Source: Propionispora hippei DSM 15287 (GTDB lineage: Bacteria > Bacillota > Negativicutes > Propionisporales > Propionisporaceae). Taken from it: a stretch of 64,000 nucleotides of DNA. The notes beneath the pieces are model-generated. The model was given only the letters and a program-made list of their open reading frames with translations. It searched no databases and was not told the DNA's origin. Position numbers and translations under genes: made by a program. Of the stretch, positions 24,832-34,021 are shown piece by piece. Numbering within the stretch: position 1 is the first letter of the stretch; each line of letters opens with the position of its first letter. The DNA is taken from the NCBI RefSeq assembly GCF_900141835.1, contig NZ_FQZD01000017.1:1-64000 (forward strand), read 5' to 3'.

Positions 24832-24943
24832 CAGCTATCTTACGGTGTTCCGTTATTTTGCCGCAGGAAACAGTCCGGAATTTCTATTTGGTTGGAAAAC
24901 CTATTCGTTTTTAATCATATCAGTGATACACTTATGTTAGATG

Positions 24944-24973
24944 GCCGGGGATTGGCGCAACCCCGGCTTTTTT
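24944..24973 (+). terminator. Intrinsic terminator
   Basis: GCCGGGG / CCCCGGC stem with a 10-base loop and TTTTTT. Nothing gene-like is seen between it and 25130. Confidence 0.85.
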
Positions 24974-25191
24974 ATTGGAACAAACCGGTTATAAAAATAA
25001 AAATGATGAATTTTAGCAAGGATTATGGCGTTATTTGGTGAAAAATGATTTATTTAGATAAAATTTACATATGATATTGTATATTTTCTCTAATTGGATA
25101 CTTTTTGATATTTTAAAGGAAATAGGACTTTTGCACTGGTTGCCGGGACTATGGTACTATTATGTAAAAGAATATAAGGGGGCTGGAGAAT

Positions 25192-25398
25192 TTGGGCAAA
25201 AGCAGATGTCGGTGCGGCGGTAATAAGTATGAGACAGTGGATATTACACCTGTTGGCTTGGCAGATAAAAGGTGTTTCACCCGGTGTTCCAGATGTGGGC
25301 TGGTAGTGACCGTATCTAATTGTCAGAGTCCTGTGAAAGAAGCATCCCCCCAGTCTTTTCTTCATCTGTTTCGTAGTGCCTGGAGCAGCATCCGGTAA
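25192..25398 (+). CDS. Small zinc-ribbon-like protein
   Basis: A 68-residue hypothetical protein starting at TTG with GGAG 4-5 bases upstream. Two cysteine groups, CRCGG near residue 6 and CFTRCSRCG near residue 28, could form a compact zinc site; the C-terminal part has no recognisable features. A promoter-like TTGCAC / TACTAT pair lies upstream near 25132-25161 and an intrinsic terminator follows 10 bases after the stop, giving a complete single-gene unit. Family unknown. Confidence 0.5.
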   Translation: MGKSRCRCGGNKYETVDITPVGLADKRCFTRCSRCGLVVTVSNCQSPVKEASPQSFLHLFRSAWSSIR

Positions 25399-25405
25399 GA
25401 TACAG

Positions 25406-25426
25406 AGAGCCTTCGGGCTCTTTTTT
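25406..25426 (+). terminator. Intrinsic terminator
   Basis: GAGCC-TTCG-GGCTC stem closed by a stable UUCG tetraloop, followed by TTTTTT. Confidence 0.85.
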
Positions 25427-25538
25427 ATGTAGAGAACGGTTTAGCCTCCTTCTGACAGGCGGTTCTCCGGGCATGTTAAGCCGGTAACGGAAACTTGACA
25501 GGAGTTGTTTGGCACCGGCCGATCGAAGAAGGTGTTTT

Positions 25539-25567
25539 TTGACAAACAACGCAAAGGGCAGTACAAT
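25539..25567 (+). promoter_or_regulatory. Strong sigma-A promoter
   Basis: TTGACA (25539-25544), 17 bp, TACAAT (25562-25567); predicted start at about 25574. Confidence 0.75.
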
Positions 25568-25581
25568 AAGGAAAGATTGTT

Positions 25582-25607
25582 CACGCATGCAGGGCGTGCT
25601 TTTTTTT
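25582..25607 (+). terminator. Terminator right after a promoter
   Basis: CACGC-ATGCAGG-GCGTG stem followed by eight T residues, beginning only about 8 bases after the predicted start point and 130 bases before the thioesterase gene. Confidence 0.6.
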
Positions 25608-25735
25608 GCATGTTCCGAAAGAGGCAGACTTGTTTTGCGTACAAACGGGATGGTGGTCTTGCTGAAGGCAGTCCTTGCTGGAGTTTCCCAGTGAATGCCT
25701 TACGCGGGAAGGAGAATGGTACATGGAAAGGGCTG

Positions 25736-26161
25736 ATGGCGATCATGGTGACAGTTAGAGAGAAAGTTCGGTTTGTTGAGACGGACATGATGGGAGTGGT
25801 TCATCATGCCAATTATTTTCGCTGGTTTGAGATGGGACGGGTTGAGTTTTTACGTCAAGCCGGGATTTTATTGCTGGATTTAATGGCTGACGGGATTGTG
25901 TTTCCGATTACCGAGGTGAACTGCCAGTACCGCGCCTCTGCCAGGTTTGATGATTATATATTGATTGAGACAATTCCCAAAGTGCTTTCTAAGGCGAAGA
26001 TGGAGTTTACTTACCGGGTTATACGGGAGCGGGACGGAATATTGCTGGCTGAAGGGTATACGCAGAATGTATTTACCGATACTAATGGAAAAATAGTGCG
26101 ACTGTCCGGCCGGTATTATGAGTTATTGCAGGCGGCGCAAAATAAGACAGAGAGCTTGTAA
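25736..26161 (+). CDS. Acyl-CoA thioesterase (YbgC/4-hydroxybenzoyl-CoA type hot-dog)
   Basis: A 141-residue hot-dog thioesterase. REKVRFVETDMMGVVHHANYFRWFE is the YbgC/FadM signature, with the catalytic aspartate in TDMMGVVHHANY; IETIPKVLSKAKMEFTYRV and GYTQNVFTD follow in the family order. It hydrolyses acyl-CoA or aromatic-CoA thioesters in the cytoplasm. ATG 25736 (GGAAAGGG just upstream) is used; ATG 25745 is an alternative. The open frame extends further upstream without a plausible initiator. Confidence 0.85.
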   Translation: MAIMVTVREKVRFVETDMMGVVHHANYFRWFEMGRVEFLRQAGILLLDLMADGIVFPITEVNCQYRASARFDDYILIETIPKVLSKAKMEFTYRVIRERDGILLAEGYTQNVFTDTNGKIVRLSGRYYELLQAAQNKTESL

Positions 26162-26233
26162 GTATAGCAGTATATCTCGCAGTGGAGCCGGTCGGGCTGC
26201 ATTGGTTGTTGGCTGATAATTCCTTAATTAGGT

Positions 26234-26417
26234 TAGGGCGTGTCTTCAAATTATCCGAAACGATTCCTAGCGGTGCTTTTTGGGCCAGACTTCATTAAAA
26301 TCTTTTGAAATAGGGGCCGCTATTCCTGCAAAATTTCGTGTGCCCTTTAGGGTATAACTCGTCTGGCGCAAAAATCCCTCGCCATAAATCATTCCGTTAT
26401 TTTGAAGGCACACCCTA
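26234..26417. repeat. MITE-like palindromic element, copy 1
   Basis: A 184-bp noncoding element bounded by TAGGGCGTGTCTTCAAA and, inverted, TTTGAAGGCACACCCTA (15 of 17 matching). Internal blocks ATCCGAAACG, TTGAAATAGGGGCCGCTATT and TCTGGCGCAAAAAT are shared with a second copy at 36141. Ends of the form GGGYGTGTC flanked by TA resemble IS5/IS427-group termini. Confidence 0.7.
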
Positions 26418-26552
26418 GTTAATTTGCAGGAATTTGGTAAGAATACATAGAAACTCTTGGTATAAAAAGGCGTAGATCAATAGCAGATCATGGCGAACCA
26501 GGCGAATTATTGCCGGGTATAGCCAAAACAAATAGAAAATGGGGGCCAGGTT
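26418..26552. other. Noncoding stretch with repeat fragment
   Basis: TTAATTTGCAGGAATTTGG (26420-26438) matches part of the repeat unit at 55664-55797 (AATTAATTTGCGGGAATTTT). A TATAAA box near 26460 may serve the next gene. Confidence 0.35.
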
Positions 26553-27095
26553 GTGGATTTCTTAAATGTGATTGTAGTGTTGGCAATAGTGCTGATTTTA
26601 GCGGTTTGGCTGTATATTGCCCGTCAGGGTGATGCCGAATTTGAATTTTTGGTAGATCAGCGTACGAAGTTTACATTGACCGAAGCTAATGAAGTGATGG
26701 CGGCGTTTACCTGCCGAGTTCCTTTTATCAACAAGGGAACGCAGGATGGAACCATCATGGATGCTTATACGCGGCATCTGCTGCCCTATGAGCAGTATGA
26801 CGGAGTGGAAGTTGTTTCCCGTCTGGCGCTTGAAACGGCGCCGCGTACCGATGCATACTGGGAAGCGCTTATTGTACCGTTTGGTACGGGCCAGGCTGTG
26901 GATGTGACACTGATCCTGACTGCAAAGAATAAGGATATTGCCAGGACGCTGCCGGACATGGTGGACATGTCGCTGGATATTGTGTACCAGGTAGTGGCCC
27001 GCAGTGAATGGTATCTTGCCAAAGGATCGCGGCTTTATATTGACGCCGCCGAGTTGCGGCAGGCCTATGAAGCGGGACAAAAGGCGCAAGCCTAG
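26553..27095 (+). CDS. Membrane-anchored protein of unknown function
   Basis: A 180-residue protein with an uncleaved N-terminal membrane anchor ([21 protein letters not shown], residues about 3-23) and a soluble domain of about 155 residues rich in alternating beta and helix. Near the N-terminus of the soluble part [27 protein letters not shown] is notable; a single Cys follows the anchor. No family is recognised. GTG 26553 is used as start. It is 20 bases upstream of the F420-ligase-like gene with a good ribosome site between, so the two are co-transcribed and probably work together. Confidence 0.65.
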   Translation: MDFLNVIVVLAIVLILAVWLYIARQGDAEFEFLVDQRTKFTLTEANEVMAAFTCRVPFINKGTQDGTIMDAYTRHLLPYEQYDGVEVVSRLALETAPRTDAYWEALIVPFGTGQAVDVTLILTAKNKDIARTLPDMVDMSLDIVYQVVARSEWYLAKGSRLYIDAAELRQAYEAGQKAQA

Positions 27096-27115
27096 ATATT
27101 AGGAGGCAGACACAC

Positions 27116-27784
27116 ATGGCTGAACTTGAATTGATACCGGTTCGTACCCGGTTGTTGACACATAAGGATAATATTGTAGATGCCATTGAGGAATATGCAA
27201 AACAGAACATCGGACCCCATGATATCGTTTCAGTAGCGGAAAGCGTAGTTGCTATTACGCAGGGACGGCTGGTGCGTCCGGAGGAAATGAAAGTTTGCTT
27301 TTTGGCGAAAATATTAAACCGGTTTGTACCGCAAAAGGGCAGTTTGTCCAGCGTCTACGGCATGCAGGCGGCGATGGACGCCGAAGGAAAATGGCGCGTG
27401 TTATTCGCTATGATCATGGGCGTGCTGGCTAAACTGGTCGGTAAAAACGGTGTTTTTTATGAAATGGCCGGCGAACAGGCGGCGCTGATTGATGATGTGA
27501 CAGGGACTATGCCGCCGTTTGACAAGCATTTGGTCTATGGACCGAAGAATCCGCAGAACGTGGCGGAGGAAATCAAAACGCGCCTGGGTTGTTACGGCGC
27601 GGCAGTAGCCGATGTAAACGATTTGAAACGGGCTGCTGTATTAGGTGTGTCCAGCGGATTGGACCCTAAGAAATTGGCCAGAATTTTAATTGATAATCCT
27701 TTTGGCAACGCGTCACAGCGTACACCGATTGTTATTGTTAAAAACTATGCGTTGCTGGAAGCTGCCGGCAGTGGTGAAGCGTAA
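27116..27784 (+). CDS. F420-0:L-glutamate ligase-like protein (CofE fold)
   Basis: A 222-residue protein matching the CofE/FbiB amide-ligase family. [37 protein letters not shown] (the family's DIVVIAQKIVS-like signature) and [21 protein letters not shown] are recognisable. CofE adds glutamates to coenzyme F420, but fermentative Firmicutes generally lack F420, and no F420 gene is in the window, so the substrate is likely another carboxylated small molecule. TAGGAGG precedes the ATG. It is second in a co-directional cluster, and a terminator follows at 27864. Confidence 0.7.
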   Translation: MAELELIPVRTRLLTHKDNIVDAIEEYAKQNIGPHDIVSVAESVVAITQGRLVRPEEMKVCFLAKILNRFVPQKGSLSSVYGMQAAMDAEGKWRVLFAMIMGVLAKLVGKNGVFYEMAGEQAALIDDVTGTMPPFDKHLVYGPKNPQNVAEEIKTRLGCYGAAVADVNDLKRAAVLGVSSGLDPKKLARILIDNPFGNASQRTPIVIVKNYALLEAAGSGEA

Positions 27785-27863
27785 ATAGACAGCGCCATGG
27801 CGTTTTTCGGCAAAGCAGCTTTAACAGCCCGGCGTGCCGGGCCTATGGTATGAAAGACCGGAA

Positions 27864-27895
27864 AAAGAGGATAGACTAGACTATCCTCTTTCTTA
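27864..27895 (+). terminator. Intrinsic terminator
   Basis: AAAGAGGATAG / CTATCCTCTTT stem with a 6-base loop; T-rich tail. Confidence 0.7.
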
Positions 27896-27933
27896 TCTCC
27901 CGGCGGGGAATTTGCAACTAGGAGAGTTAGGGC

Positions 27934-28908
27934 ATGGCAAATATTGCGATTACGACTACCGTTCCCGTTGAAATCATTTTGGCGGCCGGATATATTCCGG
28001 TGGATTTGAATAATATCTTTATTACCAATCAGCGAGCCGTTCGGCTGGTGGAGGCGGCGGAAGAGGCCGGTTATCCCCGCAATTTGTGCGGCTGGATCAA
28101 GGGTTTATATTCGGTCGTGCTGGAGGGGGATTTTGAACAGGTTATTGCCGTTACCCAGGGTGACTGCAGCAATACTCATGCCTTAATGGAGACCTATGAA
28201 CTGGCCGGAATAGAGACCATTCCCTTTGCCTATCCCTTTGACCGGGACTATGATTTGCTAAAACTGCAGATGGATAAATTGATAACCCGTCTGGGCACCG
28301 ACTGGGCTGCGGTCGATCGGGTGAAAAAACGGCTTGATGTTATACGGAAAAAGGTGGCGAAGCTGGATGAGCTAACCTGGCAGGATAATGTAGTGAGCGG
28401 CTTTTATAATCATTTATATCAGGTTTCCTGCAGTGATTTCAACGGCAACCCCGATGAATTTGAAGCCGATGTGGACTGTTTTCTTAAGGAGGCAAGGCAG
28501 GCGGCGGAAAGAACGGAGGATGTCCGGCTGGCCTATATCGGTGTGCCGCCGATTTTTACCGATCTATACGGGTATATTGAGCAGCAAGGGGCGAGAGTGG
28601 TTTTTAACGAAGTGCAGCGCCAGTTTTCCATGCCTTTTGAAGCACAGGACATTGTGGAACAATACCGGCTTTACACCTATCCATACGGCGTATTCGGCCG
28701 GATTCGTGATATCCGGGCGGAACTGGAGCGCCGCAATATTGACGGCATTTTGCATTATGTGCAGAGTTTTTGCTACCGTCAGATTGAAGATATGATTTTC
28801 CGTGAAAAGCTCGATATACCGGTGTTGACGATCGAAGGTGATAAACCGGGTAAACTGGATGCCCGGACCAAACTGCGCATCGACAGCTTTCTGGAAATGT
28901 TGAGGTGA
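27934..28908 (+). CDS. 2-hydroxyacyl-CoA dehydratase subunit-like protein (HgdB/FldC family)
   Basis: A 324-residue protein of the 2-hydroxyacyl-CoA dehydratase D-component fold. TTTVPVEIILAAGYIPVDLNN at the start and three cysteines in the positions that bind the [4Fe-4S] cluster (NLCGWIKG, QGDCSNTHA, VQSFCYRQIED) are visible. True dehydratases have two such subunits and act by a radical mechanism after ATP-driven one-electron reduction. Here only one subunit is encoded, next to its activase, as in the YjiM/YjiL-type single-component systems whose substrate is unknown. TAGGAGAG lies upstream of the ATG. It is the first gene of a tight operon. Confidence 0.8.
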   Translation: MANIAITTTVPVEIILAAGYIPVDLNNIFITNQRAVRLVEAAEEAGYPRNLCGWIKGLYSVVLEGDFEQVIAVTQGDCSNTHALMETYELAGIETIPFAYPFDRDYDLLKLQMDKLITRLGTDWAAVDRVKKRLDVIRKKVAKLDELTWQDNVVSGFYNHLYQVSCSDFNGNPDEFEADVDCFLKEARQAAERTEDVRLAYIGVPPIFTDLYGYIEQQGARVVFNEVQRQFSMPFEAQDIVEQYRLYTYPYGVFGRIRDIRAELERRNIDGILHYVQSFCYRQIEDMIFREKLDIPVLTIEGDKPGKLDARTKLRIDSFLEMLR

Positions 28909-28914
28909 GTGATT

Positions 28915-29679
28915 ATGCTGTGCGGGATTGATTTAGGCAGCCGCAGCGTCAAGCTCGTCCTGGCTGACGAAGCCGGCCTTCAGGATAAGCACGTGTTTGA
29001 AACCGTTCAATTTTATCGTGAATACGGTACCCGTAAGGAAGCGGGGCTGGTGATTGATTTTGCCGCTTTAGGGTTTGAACGGGTGGAGGCTGTGGTAGCC
29101 ACCGGCTATGGGCGCAATACCATACAAATTGCCGGGGCCACCGTGATACCTGAACTGAAGGCCCATGCCCTGGGGGCGGTATACCAGACGGGTCTGACTG
29201 ATTTTACCCTGCTTGATCTGGGCGGTCAGGACAGCAAGGTGATTAAGGTGAAAAAAGGTAAAATGATTGACTTTGAAACAAATGACAAATGCGCGGCCAG
29301 TACCGGCCGTTACTTGGAAAACATGGCTGCCGTGCTGGGCATAGATGTTGCCGAACTAAGCCGGTATGAGGCTGACCCGGTAGAGCTGAACACAACCTGC
29401 GCGATTTTTGGCGAGTCCGAATTGATTGGCCGTATTGTGGAAGGTCATAGCACGGCGCAACTGGCAGCAGGCGTCAATTATTCCATTGTCAGACGGATAA
29501 AACCGATGTTAAGGGCCTTGGTTGGCGGCACGCTCGTATTTACCGGCGGTGTGGCTCAGGGCAGCGGCATTCGGAAGATGCTCGAGCGGGAACTGGGCGT
29601 GCCTGTGGTTGTTCCGGCGTTCCCCCAGCTTAACGGGGCTATCGGCTGCGTCTGCCATGCTCAGGAAAAGAGGCGGTAA
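28915..29679 (+). CDS. Acyl-CoA dehydratase activase (HgdC-like ATPase)
   Basis: A 254-residue ASKHA ATPase. CGIDLGSRSVKLVLAD is the phosphate-1 loop, DLGGQDSKVIKV the phosphate-2 loop, and NDKCAASTGRYLENMA plus TTCAIFGESELIG supply the two cysteines that bridge a [4Fe-4S] cluster across the homodimer. It injects an electron into the dehydratase subunit at the cost of ATP. The gene begins 6 bases after the preceding stop, and the next gene starts 1 base after its own stop, consistent with obligate pairing. Confidence 0.85.
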   Translation: MLCGIDLGSRSVKLVLADEAGLQDKHVFETVQFYREYGTRKEAGLVIDFAALGFERVEAVVATGYGRNTIQIAGATVIPELKAHALGAVYQTGLTDFTLLDLGGQDSKVIKVKKGKMIDFETNDKCAASTGRYLENMAAVLGIDVAELSRYEADPVELNTTCAIFGESELIGRIVEGHSTAQLAAGVNYSIVRRIKPMLRALVGGTLVFTGGVAQGSGIRKMLERELGVPVVVPAFPQLNGAIGCVCHAQEKRR

Positions 29680-29680
29680 T

Positions 29681-31348
29681 ATGCTGGTGGGAATTGATGT
29701 AGGCGGTACGTTTACCGATGCGGTTATTGTGAAGGACAGACAAGTGCTTGTGCAGACCAAAGTACCGACAACTCATGGGAATTTACTGTCCGGCATTCTT
29801 GCGGTGCTGGATCAGGTGCTGGAGGGTGTGGATCGCCGGGCGATCGAGCGGATTTCCCTTTCGACCACCATTGTGACCAATGCTTTGATCGAAAATAAAA
29901 CTGATCGGGTGGGGCTTGTCCTAATTCCCGGTCCGGGGTTGGATATTGCCGGGTATGTGCCGCAAGAGCCGGTTATCTTAACCGGTTATACCGACCACCG
30001 CGGCCGGAAACGGTTAGCTCTGGCCGAAAGCGAGCTGGTTAAGGCAGCGCAAAAGCTGGCGTCCTATAAGGTATTGGCCGTGTCCGGCAAATTCGCCGTG
30101 CGTAATCCCGAGCAGGAAATGCTGGCAGCCGGTACGCTTAGGAAAGCCAATCATCCCCGCCATATAAGTCTGGGAGCCGGAATGGCCGGAACGCTGAATT
30201 TTTTGCGGCGGACCAATTCCGCTTATTATAATGCGGCGGTGTGGCGGGTATTTCAAGCGTTTGCCCAGGCGGTGGAAACCGCCTTGCTGCAGCGGGAGAT
30301 TACGGCGCCTGTTTATATCCTGAAAGCCGACGGGGGAACATTGCCTTTGGCGGCGGCAAAAGAATTGCCGGTTGAGTCTATCTTTACCGGCCCGGCGGCC
30401 AGTGTGCTGGGGATCATGGCTTTGGCGGCGCCGGAAGTACCGGCGGTATCGCTGGATATTGGCGGTACGACGACCGATATTGCCTTATGGCAGGAAGGAA
30501 GGCCCTTATTTGCCTCCCGGGGAGCGGCTGTTGCCGGCTATCCCACGGCCGTGCGCGGTTTTCGGCTGAGTTCGGTGGGAATTGGCGGTGACAGTCTGGT
30601 TCGCCGGGAAAATGGCGAATTGAAAATTGGACCAATGCGTCAAGGGGCGCCCATGGCTTTGGGCGGACCGGCGCCTACCGTCAGTGATGCTCTGGTTGTG
30701 GCTCAAAAAGTGCAGCTAGGGGATGCCGGTCAGGCCCAAGCCGCTATGCAACAGGTAGCAGCTGCCGGTCAGACGCCCGCTGCAGCGGCGGAAGAAGTGC
30801 TGGCAGCGACGGCTGGGTGTATCTGCCAGGCTATTGAGCGGATGCTTGCCGAGCAGGCTGCCGAACCGGTATATCGGGTAGCAGATATTGTACATGGCGA
30901 ATTGTTCACGCCCCGCTTATTGATCGGTGTCGGTGGCGCCGCCGGCGGTCTGGTACCGCTGGTTGCCGATTCGCTGGGACTGGAATGTCGCATACCCGAC
31001 GGGGCGCAGGTGGCCAATGCCATTGGTGCTGCTGTAGCCCGACCGACGCTGGATATTACTTTCCGGGCCGATACGGAGCAAGGCTATTATACGGTGGCGG
31101 AAATGGGCGAGCGTGGCTCACTGACTGTCAAACCGTTCGGTATGAGCGAGGCCCGGCGACTGGCTGAAAAAAGTCTGGCCGAACGGGCCGCGCAGGCAGG
31201 AGTTGACCTGGCTGACAGTGAAGCTGTCTATGCGGAAGAATTCAACATGGTCAGAGGCTTCCATACGGCAGGCAAACTGATTACGTTGCGTATGCAAATT
31301 AAACCGGGAGTTTTAAGTACGATTGACGGCATAAGCGACCGGAGGTAA
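29681..31348 (+). CDS. Hydantoinase A/5-oxoprolinase-like ATPase
   Basis: A 555-residue protein: N-terminal LVGIDVGGTFTDAVIV (Hydant_A_N phosphate loop), LSTTIVTNALIENKTDRVGLV, then a central PAASVLGIMALAAPEVPAVSLDIGGTTTD (second nucleotide loop) and a glycine-rich GVGGAAGGLVPLVA near residue 420. Hydantoinase-A-type proteins couple ATP hydrolysis to ring opening of hydantoins, 5-oxoproline or acetone-type carbonyls, normally with a separate B subunit, which is absent here. It starts directly after the activase. Pairing of an oxoprolinase-like ATPase with a dehydratase activase is unusual. Confidence 0.75.
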   Translation: MLVGIDVGGTFTDAVIVKDRQVLVQTKVPTTHGNLLSGILAVLDQVLEGVDRRAIERISLSTTIVTNALIENKTDRVGLVLIPGPGLDIAGYVPQEPVILTGYTDHRGRKRLALAESELVKAAQKLASYKVLAVSGKFAVRNPEQEMLAAGTLRKANHPRHISLGAGMAGTLNFLRRTNSAYYNAAVWRVFQAFAQAVETALLQREITAPVYILKADGGTLPLAAAKELPVESIFTGPAASVLGIMALAAPEVPAVSLDIGGTTTDIALWQEGRPLFASRGAAVAGYPTAVRGFRLSSVGIGGDSLVRRENGELKIGPMRQGAPMALGGPAPTVSDALVVAQKVQLGDAGQAQAAMQQVAAAGQTPAAAAEEVLAATAGCICQAIERMLAEQAAEPVYRVADIVHGELFTPRLLIGVGGAAGGLVPLVADSLGLECRIPDGAQVANAIGAAVARPTLDITFRADTEQGYYTVAEMGERGSLTVKPFGMSEARRLAEKSLAERAAQAGVDLADSEAVYAEEFNMVRGFHTAGKLITLRMQIKPGVLSTIDGISDRR

Positions 31349-31353
31349 GGGAA

Positions 31354-32679
31354 ATGGGTAAAAATAAGCTTGGGTTAGTTTTTTTTCCGGCCTTTGACTG
31401 GGCGATCAGTCCAAGCCATCCGGAACGGGAAGAACGGCTCTTATATACGCGGGACCAGATACTGGAGGAGGGACTTTTAGACTTGCCCGGTATTGTGGAA
31501 TATAAGCCGCGCATGGCAGACTTGAAAGATATCGAAATGGTTCATATCGGAGTACCCGACCTTAAGTCGCTGCTGACTGATGCTCATTTAGTCGCTGCCG
31601 GCGGCGTGATGACGGCAGCCGATGCGGTCATGCGGCAGGAGGTGAAACGGTCCTTTGCGCTGGTCCGGCCGCCGGGACATCATGCCATGCGGGTGGTACA
31701 TGGTATCCGGGGTTTTTGCACCATTAATACGGAAGCTGTCATGGTAGAATATGTGCGCCGGCGGTATGGCATACGACGGGTTGCTATTGTGGATACCGAT
31801 GTTCATCATGGTGACGGAACGCAGGATATTTTCTACCATGACCCGGATACGCTATTCATCTCATTTCATCAGGACGGACGCACTTTATATCCGGGGACCG
31901 GCTTTGTCGAGGAAGCCGGCAGTCCGGCGGCGTTTGGCACAACAATCAACCTGCCGCTGCCGCCGGGAGCCACCGACGAGGATATCCACTATGTGCTGGA
32001 TCAGGTGGTGCTGCCAATCTTGAATGATTTTAAGCCGGACATGATTATTAACTCGGCCGGGCAAGATAATCATTACAGTGACCCACTGGCCAACATGGCT
32101 GTTACGGCGCAGGGCTATGCCCGTCTGGCCGACAAGCTTAAGGCTGATATGGCCGTATTGGAAGGCGGCTATTCCATTGAGGATGCGCTGCCGTACGTCA
32201 ATGCAGGAATCATTCTGGCTATGGCGGAATTGAATTATCATAAGGTAGTTGAACCGGATCCCTTGACTAATAAGCGGCAGACCAGCGATTCGCAACGACA
32301 GGCGTACGTTCGAAAATTGACGGAACACTGGCTGAAGGTTTGGCCGCGCCGGGAGGAGCTTTCCCGGCAATTATGTAAGGAGGCTGGGGAGTTTTGGCAC
32401 CGCAGCCGCAGCATCTATTATGACGAAAGCGGCATTAGCGAGAGGCAGACGGAAAAAGTACGGCTTTGCCCCGACTGTTCAGGCTATTTTACTTTGGGGA
32501 CAGCGGTAGAAGGCTGGCAGGAACGGGACCGGTCGGCTTTTGCCGCCGCAATAACGAAGGATGCCTGCCCGGCTTGCCGCCGTGCCGCCAAGGATGCGGT
32601 GCTGGCGGCGAAAAAGCGGGGAGAATACCGGTACTATTTGCTACAGGATAAGCAGCACTGGGAAGTAGAAAAATTATGA
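31354..32679 (+). CDS. Histone-deacetylase-fold amidohydrolase with C-terminal Cys-pair extension
   Basis: A 441-residue protein. Residues about 1-310 are a class II HDAC/AcuC-like zinc amidohydrolase: RPPGHHAM (catalytic His pair), [11 protein letters not shown] (zinc Asp and His), [14 protein letters not shown], and an [13 protein letters not shown] segment in place of the usual zinc-ligand D-x-H-x-D-P-L. The C-terminal 130 residues are additional and contain two CxxC pairs, CPDC near 372 and CPAC near 405, suggesting a zinc ribbon. Bacterial relatives deacetylate acetyl-lysine, acetylpolyamines or small amides. It is coupled by ATGA to rph and sits 5 bases after the oxoprolinase-like gene. 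Confidence 0.8.
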   Translation: MGKNKLGLVFFPAFDWAISPSHPEREERLLYTRDQILEEGLLDLPGIVEYKPRMADLKDIEMVHIGVPDLKSLLTDAHLVAAGGVMTAADAVMRQEVKRSFALVRPPGHHAMRVVHGIRGFCTINTEAVMVEYVRRRYGIRRVAIVDTDVHHGDGTQDIFYHDPDTLFISFHQDGRTLYPGTGFVEEAGSPAAFGTTINLPLPPGATDEDIHYVLDQVVLPILNDFKPDMIINSAGQDNHYSDPLANMAVTAQGYARLADKLKADMAVLEGGYSIEDALPYVNAGIILAMAELNYHKVVEPDPLTNKRQTSDSQRQAYVRKLTEHWLKVWPRREELSRQLCKEAGEFWHRSRSIYYDESGISERQTEKVRLCPDCSGYFTLGTAVEGWQERDRSAFAAAITKDACPACRRAAKDAVLAAKKRGEYRYYLLQDKQHWEVEKL

Positions 32680-33434
32680 TGGCGGTGACGAATTTGAAAC
32701 GGATTGACGGACGAAGTATGGATGAAATGCGTGTGGTGAAAATTACGCGCAATTATTTAAAATATGCGGAAGGTTCGGTGCTGATTGAAATCGGCAATAC
32801 GAAGGTAATCTGTGCGGCGACAGTGGAGGAAAAAGTGCCTCCATTTATGAAGGGAACCGGTGAGGGCTGGATTACGGCGGAGTATTCCCTGCTGCCCCGT
32901 TCCACGCAGACCCGTAATATCCGTGAGGCGGCCAAAGGAAAGATTACCGGCCGTACCCATGAAATTCAACGGTTAATCGGCCGGGCCATGCGCAGCGTGG
33001 TAGACTTAAAGGCATTGGGAGAACGAACGATTTGGCTGGACTGCGATGTTCTGCAGGCTGACGGCGGCACCCGGACAGCGGCCATTACCGGTGCGTTTAT
33101 CGCCATGGTTGATGCGGTAAATACCATCTATAAGCAAGACAAGGCTTTTCCGGTCAGGGACTTCCTGGCGGCAATCAGCGTAGGCGTCATTGGCAGCGAA
33201 ACAGCCCTGGATCTTTGCTATGAAGAGGATTCTCATGCCGCCGTGGATATGAATCTGGTAATGACCGGCAGCGGTACCTTTGTCGAGGTGCAGGGAACGG
33301 GAGAAAAAAGCGATTTCAGCCGCCAGCAGTTGAATGAAATGCTGAATTACGGTGAAAAAGGCATCCATGCATTGATTGATTACCAAAAGGACATTCTGGG
33401 GCCGCTGGCCTGGAAGGTAGGGCGTGAACCGTGA
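32676..33434 (+). CDS. rph: Ribonuclease PH
   Basis: A 252-residue phosphorolytic exoribonuclease that trims tRNA 3' ends. [58 protein letters not shown] (phosphate-binding arginines) and [20 protein letters not shown] are all intact, as are the C-terminal [16 protein letters not shown] and LL-type ends. It overlaps both neighbours (ATGA with the HDAC-like gene, GTGA with rdgB), so translation is coupled. Confidence 0.95.
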   Translation: MMAVTNLKRIDGRSMDEMRVVKITRNYLKYAEGSVLIEIGNTKVICAATVEEKVPPFMKGTGEGWITAEYSLLPRSTQTRNIREAAKGKITGRTHEIQRLIGRAMRSVVDLKALGERTIWLDCDVLQADGGTRTAAITGAFIAMVDAVNTIYKQDKAFPVRDFLAAISVGVIGSETALDLCYEEDSHAAVDMNLVMTGSGTFVEVQGTGEKSDFSRQQLNEMLNYGEKGIHALIDYQKDILGPLAWKVGREP

Positions 33435-34021
33435 AAGAGATAGTGATTGCCAGCTATAATAAAGGGAAGGTCGCCGAGTTTAAGAAAGCCTTGGCTCATT
33501 TGCCGGTTACCGTACTTTCCCTGGCCGACTTTGACCGTATTCCGGAGGCAGTGGAAAAAGGCAGCACGTTTGCCGAGAATGCGGTGCTAAAAGCGCGGCA
33601 TTATCAGGAATATACGAAAAAGGCCTGCCTGGCCGACGATTCGGGGCTGGCAGTGGTTGCTTTAAACGGAGCACCGGGGGTGCTTTCCGCCCGGTATGCC
33701 GGAGAACAGGCTTCAGATACCCAAAATAACGAAAAGCTGCTGGCCGCTATGCAGCGGATAACTGACCGTCAGGCGCGGTTTTGCTGTGTACTGGCTTTTT
33801 TGGATACCGATGGCACGCTTTTGACGACCGAAGGCTATTGTGAGGGAGTACTTCTTCAGGCGCCGCGGGGAACGGGCGGCTTTGGCTATGATCCCTTGTT
33901 TTTTATCCCGGCTTTAAACAAAAGCATGGCTGAAATTTCCTTGGAAGAAAAAAATAAAATCAGTCACCGCGGCATGGCTGTACGGCATATGGTGGATAAG
34001 ATGGCGGGATATATGTCATGA
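33431..34021 (+). CDS. rdgB: XTP/dITP pyrophosphatase (RdgB/HAM1)
   Basis: A 196-residue nucleotide-pool sanitiser that hydrolyses XTP, ITP and dITP to monophosphates. [16 protein letters not shown] at the N-terminus, [42 protein letters not shown] and [13 protein letters not shown] are the HAM1 signatures, and the C-terminal [11 protein letters not shown] is present. GTG start overlapping the rph stop. rph-rdgB-yfcE order is common in Firmicutes. Confidence 0.95.
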   Translation: MKEIVIASYNKGKVAEFKKALAHLPVTVLSLADFDRIPEAVEKGSTFAENAVLKARHYQEYTKKACLADDSGLAVVALNGAPGVLSARYAGEQASDTQNNEKLLAAMQRITDRQARFCCVLAFLDTDGTLLTTEGYCEGVLLQAPRGTGGFGYDPLFFIPALNKSMAEISLEEKNKISHRGMAVRHMVDKMAGYMS

